Shown: positions 24,898 to 33,763 of the stretch, piece by piece
Position numbering within the stretch: the stretch's first letter is position 1
Layout: every line of letters starts with the position of its first letter
Origin: JAJRZX01 sp964472295
Lineage (GTDB): Bacteria > Desulfobacterota > GWC2-55-46 > JADFVP01
Assembly: GCA_964472295.1 (NCBI GenBank)
Contig: CAYYJQ010000007.1
Span: 1 to 64,000 of the forward strand
DNA: 64,000 nt
Reading direction: 5' to 3'
Made by a program: the position numbers and the translations under genes
The notes under the pieces: generated by a model
The model's input: the letters and a program-made list of their open reading frames with translations, nothing else
What the model was told of the DNA's origin: nothing
Database searches by the model: none

Positions 24898-27330
24898 ATG
24901 GCAAGAAGCATTTTTAGTCTCAGGCGTATACTCCTGTACGTACTCATATGCGTTGGTCTCTTCATTCTCTCCCTTGGCGGGTTTTATCTCTACCTTACAT
25001 GGGGCCTTCCCGACCTTGACGCCCTCCAGAACTACCAGCCAAACCTCGTCACTCGCGTATACTCCGACGACGGCTCACTCATTGGCGAGTTCTACATCGA
25101 GCGCAGGGTCATAGTGCCCATAGAGAAGATACCCGAGCACCTGAAGGAGGCCTTTCTCGCCGCCGAGGACGCCGAGTTCTACCAGCACGAGGGCATAAGT
25201 TACGTGGGCATCATGCGGGCCTTTTACAAGAATCTCTCCGCCGGAAAGTTCGTGCAGGGCGCGTCCACCATCACTCAGCAGGTGGCCCGCGGCTTCTTTC
25301 TTACCCCCGAGCGCACCATTACGAGAAAACTCAAGGAGATGATACTTGCCAGAAGGATAGAAAAACGCCTTACAAAGGCCGAGATACTCTCGCTGTACCT
25401 CAACCAGATATACCTTGGAAACGGGGCCTATGGTGTTCAGGCCGCGGCCCAGACCTACTTTGACAAGGACGTGAAAGACCTGGACCTTGCCGAGTCTGCC
25501 CTTATAGCCGGCCTTCCAAAGGCCCCGAGCAGGTATTCACCCTATGTGAACTTCCTCCTCTCGAAGAAACGACAGGAATTTATCCTTCAGCGCATGGTGG
25601 AGGAACGCTTCATTACCTCGAACCAGGCCGACTTCGCCAAGGCCGAAAATATCGTCCTCAAGCCCTATGTCACCGGGGCCCTCTGGGTGGGTCCCTACTT
25701 CACCGAGCACGTACGGCGCTATATAGAAGATAAATACGGCGACGACATCCTCTACAAAGGCGGCCTTAACATCTTCACCACCCTTAACGTGGACCTCCAG
25801 AAGGCGGCCAATGAGGCGGTAAAAAAGGGCCTTCACGACTTTGACCGCAGGAGGGGGTACAGGGGGCCGCTTCGCTCCATTATTGACCCTGCCGAGGTCC
25901 AGGCCTTTACAGAAGATCTTGCGCGAAAGCACAAGGGCTCGCCCCTCAAGGAAGGCTCAGTTACAGAGGGCATCATAACATCCGTTGACCGGGATACCAA
26001 ACGCATATACCTCGACCTTGGCGACAGGTCCGGGTACATGAACCGCTGGGGCTTTCGCTGGGCAAGGCTCTATAACCCCGACGGCTCGCCTGAGGGTAAG
26101 ATTATACCCGACCCCATGCTCCTATTTCACCGGGGCGATGTAATCCTTGTGAGGGTAAGAAAGCCCGTGCCCAAGAACGGCCCCCTGCGCCTTGTGCTTG
26201 AGCAGAGGCCCCTTGCCCAGGCCTCGCTTCTGGCCATTGACCACGAGACAGGCTATATAAAGGCCATGGTAGGGGGCTCGGACTTCTCGAAGACTCAGTA
26301 CAACAGGGCTGTTCAGGCCAAGCGCCAGCCCGGCTCGGCCTTCAAGCCCATAATATACTCTGCCGCCTTTGACAAGGGGCTTACCCCTGCCACCATCATC
26401 ATGGACACGCCCATTGTCTTTGAGGACAAGGAAAACGCCCTTCAGTGGAGGCCCAGAAACTATGATGAACGCTTCGGCGGGCCCACCACGGTGCGAAAGG
26501 CCCTTGCAAAATCGCGAAATGTCGTTACAATTAAGATATTGAAGAAAATCGGCCTTGGATACTGCATTGACTACGCAAGGAAACTTGGCATAACCACACC
26601 ACTTGCGCACGACCTCTCCCTGGCCCTTGGCTCAAGCGCCGTAACCCTCTATGACCTCACGTCCGTTTACTCCGTATTCGCCAATGGGGGCAGGAAGAGC
26701 GAGCCCATCTTCATTACAAAGATTATAGACAAGGACGGCAATGTCTTAGAGGACAACACCCCGCGGTCCACTGAGGTGATAAGCCCGCAGACAGCCTATC
26801 TCATGACAAAGATGCTCGAGGGCGTCATCGAGAACGGCACGGGCTGGCGGGCGCGGGCCCTTGAGAGGCCGGCCGCCGGAAAGACTGGCACGACTAACGG
26901 CCTTAACGACGCGTGGTTCCTCGGATACCTACCGAACCTTACGGCAGGCGTCTGGGTGGGCTATGACAACGAGAAAAAACTTGGCAGGCACGAGACAGGG
27001 TCGCGCGCGGCCCTTCCAATATGGCTCTCCTTCATGAAGGCGGCCAGCAAGGGAAAACCCGTCGAGGACTTCAAGGTCCCAGAGGGTATAGAGTTCGCAA
27101 GAGTTGACGCTGATACGGGCCAGCCTGCAACACCCTATACAAAACACGCGATATTCGAGGTCTTCAAGACAGGCACGGCGCCAACAGCCCCGGAGACTCC
27201 CTCCGCTGACACGGCACTCCCCGAGGAAGAGACGCTGCCCATGCGCGAGGACCTTGACACACAATCAACGCCGCCCCTGATACATGGGCCAAAACCAGTA
27301 AGTGAAGGCACTGATGAGACAACTCATTGA
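24898..27330 (+). CDS. mrcA: Class A penicillin-binding protein 1A (bifunctional)
   Basis: 810 residues. One N-terminal membrane helix (about 10-32). A glycosyltransferase domain with EDAEFYQHEG (about 90-99), GASTITQQVARG and RKLKEMILARRIEK follows. A transpeptidase domain has SAFK (about 480, nucleophile Ser), SRN and KTGTTNG. The tail is Pro/Glu/Thr-rich, likely disordered. It polymerises and crosslinks peptidoglycan in the periplasm. There is no Shine-Dalgarno sequence before the ATG, and the promoter places the RNA 5' end at the start codon. It overlaps moaA by 17 bases. Confidence 0.94.
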   Translation: MARSIFSLRRILLYVLICVGLFILSLGGFYLYLTWGLPDLDALQNYQPNLVTRVYSDDGSLIGEFYIERRVIVPIEKIPEHLKEAFLAAEDAEFYQHEGISYVGIMRAFYKNLSAGKFVQGASTITQQVARGFFLTPERTITRKLKEMILARRIEKRLTKAEILSLYLNQIYLGNGAYGVQAAAQTYFDKDVKDLDLAESALIAGLPKAPSRYSPYVNFLLSKKRQEFILQRMVEERFITSNQADFAKAENIVLKPYVTGALWVGPYFTEHVRRYIEDKYGDDILYKGGLNIFTTLNVDLQKAANEAVKKGLHDFDRRRGYRGPLRSIIDPAEVQAFTEDLARKHKGSPLKEGSVTEGIITSVDRDTKRIYLDLGDRSGYMNRWGFRWARLYNPDGSPEGKIIPDPMLLFHRGDVILVRVRKPVPKNGPLRLVLEQRPLAQASLLAIDHETGYIKAMVGGSDFSKTQYNRAVQAKRQPGSAFKPIIYSAAFDKGLTPATIIMDTPIVFEDKENALQWRPRNYDERFGGPTTVRKALAKSRNVVTIKILKKIGLGYCIDYARKLGITTPLAHDLSLALGSSAVTLYDLTSVYSVFANGGRKSEPIFITKIIDKDGNVLEDNTPRSTEVISPQTAYLMTKMLEGVIENGTGWRARALERPAAGKTGTTNGLNDAWFLGYLPNLTAGVWVGYDNEKKLGRHETGSRAALPIWLSFMKAASKGKPVEDFKVPEGIEFARVDADTGQPATPYTKHAIFEVFKTGTAPTAPETPSADTALPEEETLPMREDLDTQSTPPLIHGPKPVSEGTDETTH

Positions 27331-28309
27331 CAGCCATAGTAGAAAGATAAACTACCTCCGCATCTCCATTACCGACAGGTGCAACCTCCGGTGCCTCTAC
27401 TGCATGCCCGAGGAGGGCGTTACCCTGGCCCCTCCGGCGAGCATACTCCGCTATGAGGAGATACTGCGCGTGGCCCGCATAGCCGTAAGTCACGGCGTAT
27501 CGAGTATCCGCGTCACAGGAGGTGAGCCCCTCGTAAGAAAGGGCATAGTAGAGTTCATAAGAGACCTTGCCGCCATCAAGGGCCTCAAGGACATCAGCCT
27601 CACAACAAACGGCGTCTCCCTTGCCGAGTTCGCCGAGCCCCTCAAAAAGGCCGGCCTCAGCCGCGTAAACGTAAGCCTTGATTCCCTTAAAAAAGACCGC
27701 TTCGCAGGCATCACACGGGCAGACCAACTTGAACGCGTGCTCCTTGGCCTTGAAGAGGCAGAGCGCGCGGGACTAACCCCTGTAAAGATTAACATGGTCG
27801 TCATAAAGGGCTTTAATGACGACGAAATCCTCGACTTTGCCCGCCTCACACGAAAAAAGCCCTATCACGTCCGCTTTATCGAGTACATGCCCTTTAATAC
27901 AGAAGAAGGCTGGGACCGCGATAAATGCCTCGGCGCCGATGAGATAAAAAAAATTATCGAAAAGACAGAAGGCCCCCTTGATGAGGCAGGCCTCAGGGGC
28001 CACGGGGCAGGCCCGGCAAGACGCTTCAAGTTCAGAGGAGCCCCTGGAGAACTCGGGTTCATAAGCCCCGTAACACGCCACTTCTGCGGCGAATGCAACC
28101 GCCTGCGCCTTACGGCAGACGGAAAGATAAGACCATGCCTCTTCTCGGACGCGGAAATAGACCTCAAGACCGCCCTCAGGGACGGCTCGCCTGATAAGAC
28201 AATCGAAGACCTCCTCTTCAGGGCAGTGGCCGAAAAACCAGAGGGACACCAAATAAACGAGAATATCTTCAAACGCTGCGCCCGCACCATGAGCCTCATC
28301 GGCGGGTAA
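27314..28309 (+). CDS. moaA: GTP 3',8-cyclase (molybdenum cofactor step 1)
   Basis: 331 residues. A radical-SAM enzyme making cyclic dehydro-GTP for molybdopterin. The N-terminal cluster is CNLRCLYC (about 21-28, CxxxCxxC) with TGGEPLVRKG downstream. The second cluster and substrate site is CGECNRLRLTADGKIRPCLF near 258-277. The C-terminus is the conserved Gly-Gly. The ATG at 27314 (GAAGG five bases upstream) matches the family start; a GTG at 27302 adds four residues. It overlaps the end of mrcA but no other Mo-cofactor gene is in the window. Confidence 0.95.
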   Translation: MRQLIDSHSRKINYLRISITDRCNLRCLYCMPEEGVTLAPPASILRYEEILRVARIAVSHGVSSIRVTGGEPLVRKGIVEFIRDLAAIKGLKDISLTTNGVSLAEFAEPLKKAGLSRVNVSLDSLKKDRFAGITRADQLERVLLGLEEAERAGLTPVKINMVVIKGFNDDEILDFARLTRKKPYHVRFIEYMPFNTEEGWDRDKCLGADEIKKIIEKTEGPLDEAGLRGHGAGPARRFKFRGAPGELGFISPVTRHFCGECNRLRLTADGKIRPCLFSDAEIDLKTALRDGSPDKTIEDLLFRAVAEKPEGHQINENIFKRCARTMSLIGG

Positions 28310-28711
28310 GAGAAGAAGAGGGGAAAAAGAAGGCTGAGTTAGCGGGCTTTGCCCGCAAAGGATAAGAAAAAAAGAGAGAAAGGGTGTTGCTGGCTGGCTT
28401 CGCCTACAAAAGCCTTGTAGGGTGGGTGGAGCGTCAGCGAGACCCATCACGACAAAAATGGTGGGCAGTCCACCCTACCCGGCTACCCGGCTACGCCTTC
28501 ACGAGTTCACCACCGGCCTCTACCCAGGCGTTGAACCCGCCAAGGAGGGCAGTAAGTAGGGTGGGCACTGCCCACCAAAAAACGGGGGCAACTGGCAGGT
28601 TGGGTCGAACGCGTAGCTAAACCCAACAAATAGGGGGATAAGAGCAAAGCCTGGCCCATACCCCACCAAAAAACGGACTCTGGCCGCTGGGAAAAAACAC
28701 GTAAGATAAGC
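28310..28711. repeat. 400-bp repeat mosaic with a gene relic
   Basis: Between convergent moaA and the phosphoesterase. In order: GCGGGCTTTGCCCGC (28342-28356), GTAGGGTGGGTGGAGCG...CCCATCAC (28417-28450), GGTGGGCAGTCCACC (28460-28474), the rhodanese relic (28491-28556), GGTGGGCACTGCCCACC (28560-28576), GTTGGGTCGAAC...AACCCAAC (28599-28629) and half of a CCAGCGGCC hairpin (28678-28692). No intact gene. Confidence 0.8.
28491..28556 (-). pseudogene. Relic of a rhodanese-domain gene (C-terminal 21 codons)
   Basis: The minus strand reads TALLGGFNAWVEAGGELV then KA and a TAG stop at 28491. The LxGGFxAWxxAG block is the conserved C-terminal helix and loop of rhodanese sulfurtransferase domains. The frame ends abruptly at 28556, where TAGGGTGGGCACTGCCCACC of the repeat begins, so the rest of the gene is missing. 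It is too short to be functional. Confidence 0.65.
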
Positions 28712-29446
28712 CTACCACCCCAGTTTCAAGCGCTCTGCAAGCCTCGGCGAGAGCCCTGCCTCAAGTATCTTCTCTACCGTAGCATCTATGTCGTACTCCA
28801 CCCTGTGAAAGGTAACCTCCGAGGTCACGGTGTCAAAGACGGCATAGGAGCCCCGGGGGTCTTTGTCACGGCTCTGGCCAAGGCTACCGGGGTTTATAAG
28901 ATAACTTGCGCCCTTCTTGAGCTTTATCGAGTTATCAAGGTTCATCCTCACGGAATCGTTGAGTCCAAGGTATGAAATTGGCACATGAGTATGTCCGAAA
29001 AAACAAATACTTAGCCCCTTTACCTTCTCAAGGAGCCTGAAGTTTCTCTGGGCATCGGCGGCACCGTATATGTAGCGGTCCGTATCGTTTATGGAGCCGT
29101 GTATGGCAAAAAATGTCCTGGCTACACGCCGCGAACGGGGTAATTTTGCCAGAAAGTCCCTGTTCTCTTTCGTGAGCACGCCGCGCGTCCACTCAATAGC
29201 GTCAGCGGCAAGGAGGTTGAAATCAGAGAGACCTTCTACACCCGCGGCGCCTGCGTCATGGTTGCCCATTACGCAGGGTATCTTCTTCTTCCTTATAATA
29301 TCAACGCACTCGTTGGGACTCGCGTTGTAGCCAACGAGGTCACCGAGGCATATAATCCTCTCAACGGGATCTTTCTCTATTGACTCGAAAAATGCCGTAA
29401 GTGCCTCTAAATTGGCGTGAATGTCTGAAATTATGGCAAAACGCAT
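28712..29446 (-). CDS. Calcineurin-like metallophosphoesterase (YfcE/ApaH-like)
   Basis: 244 residues. Dinuclear metal phosphoesterase with all motifs: ISDIHANLEA (7-16), CLGDLVGYN (33-41), VMGNHDAG (about 59-66), AIHGS and FFGHTHVP (about 150-157). It resembles the DR1281/YfcE-like cyclic-phosphodiesterase or protein-phosphatase groups; the substrate is unknown. Its C-terminal part (GSLGQSRDKDPRGSYAVFD) is typical of the Pfam Metallophos_2 group. Confidence 0.88.
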   Translation of the reverse strand: MRFAIISDIHANLEALTAFFESIEKDPVERIICLGDLVGYNASPNECVDIIRKKKIPCVMGNHDAGAAGVEGLSDFNLLAADAIEWTRGVLTKENRDFLAKLPRSRRVARTFFAIHGSINDTDRYIYGAADAQRNFRLLEKVKGLSICFFGHTHVPISYLGLNDSVRMNLDNSIKLKKGASYLINPGSLGQSRDKDPRGSYAVFDTVTSEVTFHRVEYDIDATVEKILEAGLSPRLAERLKLGW

Positions 29447-29535
29447 AACTTATTATAAAACCTCTTTTTTTGATATTAGGAAAAGGTAGGAGTTAAACTT
29501 CTCCGCCTCAAAAACGCAAGACAACTGAAGGGAAT

Positions 29536-29844
29536 TTAATGGAGTATTGGCTTGAAGTCATCGCCAAGGGTGGTCTGAATTCCTGTCTGCAGGGGATCTG
29601 ACATGAAGTTGTCACGGCACTTCTTGCAGAGTATGAGCACGAGATCAGTGGTAAGATCCTCCACCTTTGTAAGATCCATGCTATCCATGGCGTCAAGAAA
29701 GGTATTTATCCCCTCCTCAAGGCCCTCGTCAGGATCGTCGCCTATATAGCCGTCGAAATCCGCGAAACTCCTTATCTCGACAACATATTTTAATGACTCG
29801 GGGTTGATGCTGACCCCGCAGTTCTGACAATTCAACTTTTCCAT
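29536..29844 (-). CDS. Small zinc-ribbon-like protein of unknown function
   Basis: 102 residues. CQNC at residues 6-9 and CKKC at about 75-78 form a likely zinc site with an acidic 65-residue insert (GDDPDEGLEEG, DLTKVEDLTTDL). The C-terminus is short. I do not recognise the family. The ATG at 29844 (purine-rich GAGGAACGAG upstream) is preferred; the frame extends to 29925 but that part is translated G-rich spacer. Downstream of it lies the phosphoesterase, 89 bases away. Confidence 0.6.
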   Translation of the reverse strand: MEKLNCQNCGVSINPESLKYVVEIRSFADFDGYIGDDPDEGLEEGINTFLDAMDSMDLTKVEDLTTDLVLILCKKCRDNFMSDPLQTGIQTTLGDDFKPILH

Positions 29845-30283
29845 CTTATCTCGTTCCTCTAAAGATTGCCGATTACTCCACCCCTGCCACATCCTCCCCA
29901 TCTGCCACCTGTGGCCATATGCCACTGCCCCCCCTTACTGCCCGTTACTATCCATCCCTCGTTCACTTACTCCCCATTTGCCCTCTTACTCCCCCCCTAC
30001 TCACATGCCCATTTGCACCCACTCCTTGCCGTCGCTTAATCTTCAGCGCAGGAGAAAAACACACTCATTGTTTTGTTTAATCTTACCCGTAAAAAGGGGG
30101 AATGTCAATGCAATTGCAGATGCAAAGAACTATTAACCTGCGCTCACCTTCCAAAATTATCTCAACAGTGTTTTTGAAGAAAAAAAGGTCGTTGCTGAGA
30201 TGTTTAAGGTTTAGGGGTTATCGCTCTCCAAGTGAAAAGATTCTTTATTCATGATATATTTCCAACAAAGGTAATCATCAAAC
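29845..30283. other. Divergent 440-bp region with G-rich spacer
   Basis: From about 29876 to 30010 the minus strand is dominated by short G-tracts (GGGCAAATGGGGAG-like units). The right part, 30230-30283, holds a possible promoter for the helicase gene (GTGAAA at 30232-30237, 17 bases, TATATT at 30255-30260). No gene is seen. Confidence 0.55.
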
Positions 30284-32566
30284 ATGGACATAAAAAACCT
30301 CATTGAAGATATAAAGGGCAGTCGCGAGTTCAGGGACGTGGTGCACCACGAGGTAATCCCCGCGAGGCACGCACGGCACGCCCCCTGGCCGGAGGGGATT
30401 TCGCCGGTTATAAGGGAGAAACTCTCCAAAAATGGCATAAAAGAGCCCTATCTCCACCAGTCAATGGGCATGGAGGCCCTCCTTGACGGCGCGAATGTAG
30501 TCATAATGACGCCCACTGCAAGCGGCAAGTCTCTCATATACCAGGCCCCTATTCTGCAGGCCATCCTTGACGACTCCTCTGCAACGGCACTCTACATCTC
30601 GCCCCTTAAGGGTCTGCTCCACGACCAGAAGCGCTCCTTCGATGAACTTAGGGAGGGCGTTATCGCCAATGAAGTTGAGACACGGCCCCTTAAGCGGGTC
30701 CGTCCCCTTGGCCTTGCTGAAATCTATGACGGAGACACCACGGCGTACCGCAAGAAGAAGATACGCGAGGCCCCCCCTGCCCTCATCCTTACAAACCCGG
30801 ACATGGTCCATCTTTCCATAAATGCCTATCACGAGCAGTGGGCCGCGTTTCTCTCACGCCTTCGCTACGTGATAATAGACGAGATTCACACATACAGGGG
30901 CGTCTTTGGCTCTCACGTGGCAAATGTAATGAGGCGGTTCCGGCGGGTTCTTGAACGCCACAACTCTGCCCCCAGGTTCATGGCCTGCACGGCCACCATA
31001 GCAAACCCCCTTGAGCACGCCTCCATGCTCACGGGCCTTGACTTTGAACTCATCCGTGAGAACGGCGCCCCTTCCGGGCGGCGTAACTTCATCTTCATAA
31101 ATCCCGCTCCCGGGCAAAGCCCCTATACCCTTGCCACAAGGCTATTTACGCGCTCCATCGCCTCTGGCCACCGCACCATAGCCTTTACGCGCGCCCGCAA
31201 GATTACGGAACTACTCTACTCATGGGTATCTCAGGGCGCGCCTGAACTCGGCGGCAAAATATCGGCCTACCGCGCGGGTTTTCTCCCTGAAGAACGGCGT
31301 GACATAGAAAAAAAACTCTTCTCAGGTGACCTTCAGGGCGTTATCTCCACAAGCGCCCTTGAACTTGGCGTGGACATTGGAGGGCTCGATGTATGCGTTC
31401 TCGTAGGCTACCCCGGGAGCGTGAACTCCACCTGGCAGATGGGCGGGAGGGCCGGAAGATCTAATCGCGATTCTCTCATCGTGCTGATTGCCCTTGAGGA
31501 CGCCCTTGACCAGTACTTCATGCGAAGCCCTGGTGATTTTTTCCGAAGCCCTGTAGAGGCCGCTGTCATTGACATGGAGAACCCCGTAATACTAAAGCCC
31601 CACCTTCTCTGCTCGGCCTCGGAGACCTATCTCAAATCAACTGACAGGGTCTATGACGTGCCCGCCTACAAGGGCCTCCTTCAGGAACTTCAGTCCGAGG
31701 GAAAGGTCCGGTACTGGCAGAAGGGAGACATCTGGTACCCGAGAAAACGGTTTCCACAACGCGAGATCTCCATCAGGGCCACTGGCGCGGTATACCGCAT
31801 CATAAAAAAGGGCGGCGCCCTCATAGGGGAGTCGAGTTCCAGGAAGGTCTTCCGCGACCTCCACCCCGGGGCCGTGTACCTTCACAGAGGCGCTGCCTAC
31901 AGGGTTGTAAGACTGGACCTTGGGGAGAGGACGGTAACGGTTCTTCCGGCAGATGATGTAAATTACCATACAGTTGCCATAACCAATGAAGAAACCGAGA
32001 TAATTTCAGTTGAAGAAAAGAAGAGGCTCAAGGCCCTCCAACTCCTGCATGGCTCCATACGGGTCACCGAAGAGGTGACGGGCTACAGGCGCAAAGAAGT
32101 CTATACCGAGAGAAACCTTGGAGAGTTTCCACTGGACCTGCCACCCACGGTCTTTACCACAAAGGCCATCTGGATGGAAGTTGACGAGGATATTCTTGAA
32201 GAGGTCCAGAAGAAAGGTTTCAACGCGGGAGGCGCCCTGCACGCCCTTGAGCACGCGGCCATCGCAACGCTTCCACTATATGCCCTCTGCGACCGCATGG
32301 ACCTTGGCGGCGTAAGTTACCCCTTTAACGCGGAACTCGGCGCGCCGGCAATATTTATTTATGACGGCCATGAGGGAGGAGTTGGCCTTACAAAGAGGGG
32401 CTTTTACTCTGTCCGCGAGTGGTTCGCGTCCACCCTTAAACTCATGGACGAGTGCGCCTGCGATGTATCCTGCCCGGCCTGCACACAGGATCCCTGGTGC
32501 GGTAACGGCAACGAACCACTGGATAAACGCGGGGCCATAATGATACTTAAAAGATGGCTTGAGTAA
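30284..32566 (+). CDS. DEAD/DEAH helicase with DUF1998 domain (MrfA/YprA-like)
   Basis: 760 residues, close to B. subtilis MrfA (YprA) in size and layout. The helicase core has TPTASGKSLIYQAP (Walker A, about 72-85), DEIH (about 198-201), TATIAN (motif III), GVISTSALELGVDIGGLDV and MGGRAGRS (motifs V, VI). The C-terminal DUF1998 region ends with the four-Cys cluster CACDVSCPACTQDPWC (about 724-739), likely zinc. MrfA unwinds DNA 3' to 5' and acts with the nuclease MrfB in mitomycin-crosslink repair; no mrfB is adjacent here. The weak AAAGG site is 12 bases before the ATG. The stop codon merges into a GAA microsatellite. Confidence 0.9.
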   Translation: MDIKNLIEDIKGSREFRDVVHHEVIPARHARHAPWPEGISPVIREKLSKNGIKEPYLHQSMGMEALLDGANVVIMTPTASGKSLIYQAPILQAILDDSSATALYISPLKGLLHDQKRSFDELREGVIANEVETRPLKRVRPLGLAEIYDGDTTAYRKKKIREAPPALILTNPDMVHLSINAYHEQWAAFLSRLRYVIIDEIHTYRGVFGSHVANVMRRFRRVLERHNSAPRFMACTATIANPLEHASMLTGLDFELIRENGAPSGRRNFIFINPAPGQSPYTLATRLFTRSIASGHRTIAFTRARKITELLYSWVSQGAPELGGKISAYRAGFLPEERRDIEKKLFSGDLQGVISTSALELGVDIGGLDVCVLVGYPGSVNSTWQMGGRAGRSNRDSLIVLIALEDALDQYFMRSPGDFFRSPVEAAVIDMENPVILKPHLLCSASETYLKSTDRVYDVPAYKGLLQELQSEGKVRYWQKGDIWYPRKRFPQREISIRATGAVYRIIKKGGALIGESSSRKVFRDLHPGAVYLHRGAAYRVVRLDLGERTVTVLPADDVNYHTVAITNEETEIISVEEKKRLKALQLLHGSIRVTEEVTGYRRKEVYTERNLGEFPLDLPPTVFTTKAIWMEVDEDILEEVQKKGFNAGGALHALEHAAIATLPLYALCDRMDLGGVSYPFNAELGAPAIFIYDGHEGGVGLTKRGFYSVREWFASTLKLMDECACDVSCPACTQDPWCGNGNEPLDKRGAIMILKRWLE

Positions 32567-32592
32567 AGAAGAAGAAGAAGAAGAAGAAGAAA
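32566..32592 (+). repeat. GAA trinucleotide microsatellite
   Basis: About eight uninterrupted GAA units directly after the helicase stop codon, ending in AAAGGG. Confidence 0.85.
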
Positions 32593-32598
32593 GGGTTA

Positions 32599-32750
32599 GC
32601 GGGCTTGGCCCGCGAAAGGACAAGAAAGAACGGAAAAAGAGTTGACTTTGTGGACTTGGCCCGCAAAAAGACAGAAAGATTTCCTTACTTTCTTTTAGAA
32701 AAAAGAAAGTAAGACAAAGCAAACCAGTACCAGCGGCCTCTGGCCGCTGG
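32599..32750 (+). repeat. Repeat mosaic between helicase and REC-GGDEF genes
   Basis: GCGGGCTTGGCCCGC (32599-32613), a decayed second copy near 32650, short-form repeat B (32683-32728) and CCAGCGGCC-TCT-GGCCGCTGG (32730-32750). The order matches 15376-15442. It lies between convergent genes and could terminate both. Confidence 0.85.
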
Positions 32751-32768
32751 GGGTGTAATCAAAAAAAA

Positions 32769-33689
32769 TCAGTCTTCTTGCGTGAGTACTACCCTGTTTC
32801 TCCCCTCTTCCTTTGCCCTGTAGAGGGCCTTATCGGCCCTGTCGATAAAGACATCTACCTTCTCCCCATCTTTACGCAGTGCCCCTCCTATACTTACTGT
32901 GATCTCGATGCTTGTGCCCTCGAAAATAAAAGGCTCACCTGCAATGGTCTCCCTCACCCTCTCGAATACCAATTTGGCAGTATCAAGGGAGGTTTTTACG
33001 AGAATAAGGAGAAATTCTTCTCCGCCGTAACGGCCAAGCACATCATAGGGACGCACGCTTGCGAGGACGCGCCTCACGAACTCCTTTAAGACCTCATCAC
33101 CAGCGTTATGTCCATGAGTGTCGTTTACTTTTTTAAAAAAATCAATATCAAGCATGGCGATGGAGAGAGGATTACCCTCACGTTCAGCCCGGGACATCTC
33201 GGCATGTAGTCTCTCAAGAACAGCCCTTCTGTTGAATATCCCCGTAAGCGCGTCGTGCATCGAGAGTTCACGCAACTTGTTCTTGGCCTCAAGAAGCGCC
33301 TGTTGTAGCTCCACTATCCTTCGCCCTGCCTTGAGACGGACATTGAGTTCCTGCATATTATATGGTTTTGTCACATAGTCGTCGGCACCGGCGGTCATGC
33401 CCTCTACTACGTCCTCTGCTTCGGAACAACCCGTAAGGAGAATTATGTAGGTATAAAAGTCCTCGCCCTTGGTCTCCTCGGCCTCCCTCACCTTTTTACA
33501 TATCTCAAGCCCATCCATACCAGGCATGAGCCAGTCAAGAATAACGAGATGAGGGGGGTCGGCCCCTGAGAGGGCCTCCATTGCCTCATGCCCGTCAGCC
33601 ACGGCCTGGACCTCTAAACCCCACTTCTTGAGATTGGCCTTAAGTATCATGCGGGAGGTCATGTCATCTTCTGCTACAAGTACTTTCAC
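32769..33689 (-). CDS. REC-GGDEF response regulator (diguanylate cyclase)
   Basis: 306 residues. The N-terminal receiver has the acidic pair ED (7-8), phospho-acceptor Asp in VILDWLMPGMDG (about 52) and the Lys in TKPYN (about 110). The GGDEF domain has YGGEEFLLIL (active GGEEF, about 227) and an inhibitory-site RPYD exactly five residues before it, so product feedback is expected. It makes cyclic di-GMP when phosphorylated. It lies 74 bases after the hybrid kinase, its likely partner. The PilZ protein at 4188-4466 is a possible effector in the same cell. Confidence 0.92.
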   Translation of the reverse strand: MKVLVAEDDMTSRMILKANLKKWGLEVQAVADGHEAMEALSGADPPHLVILDWLMPGMDGLEICKKVREAEETKGEDFYTYIILLTGCSEAEDVVEGMTAGADDYVTKPYNMQELNVRLKAGRRIVELQQALLEAKNKLRELSMHDALTGIFNRRAVLERLHAEMSRAEREGNPLSIAMLDIDFFKKVNDTHGHNAGDEVLKEFVRRVLASVRPYDVLGRYGGEEFLLILVKTSLDTAKLVFERVRETIAGEPFIFEGTSIEITVSIGGALRKDGEKVDVFIDRADKALYRAKEEGRNRVVLTQED

Positions 33690-33763
33690 GGCAGTGTCCT
33701 CTTCTTGAAGATTCGGATTTGCACCGCGGTCCTGATTCTAATGATTCAGGCTTAATAGCAAAT

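Noticed and set aside
28310..28711. Possible CRISPR array, because of regularly placed hairpins
   Set aside because: Repeat units differ, spacing is irregular and no cas gene is present.
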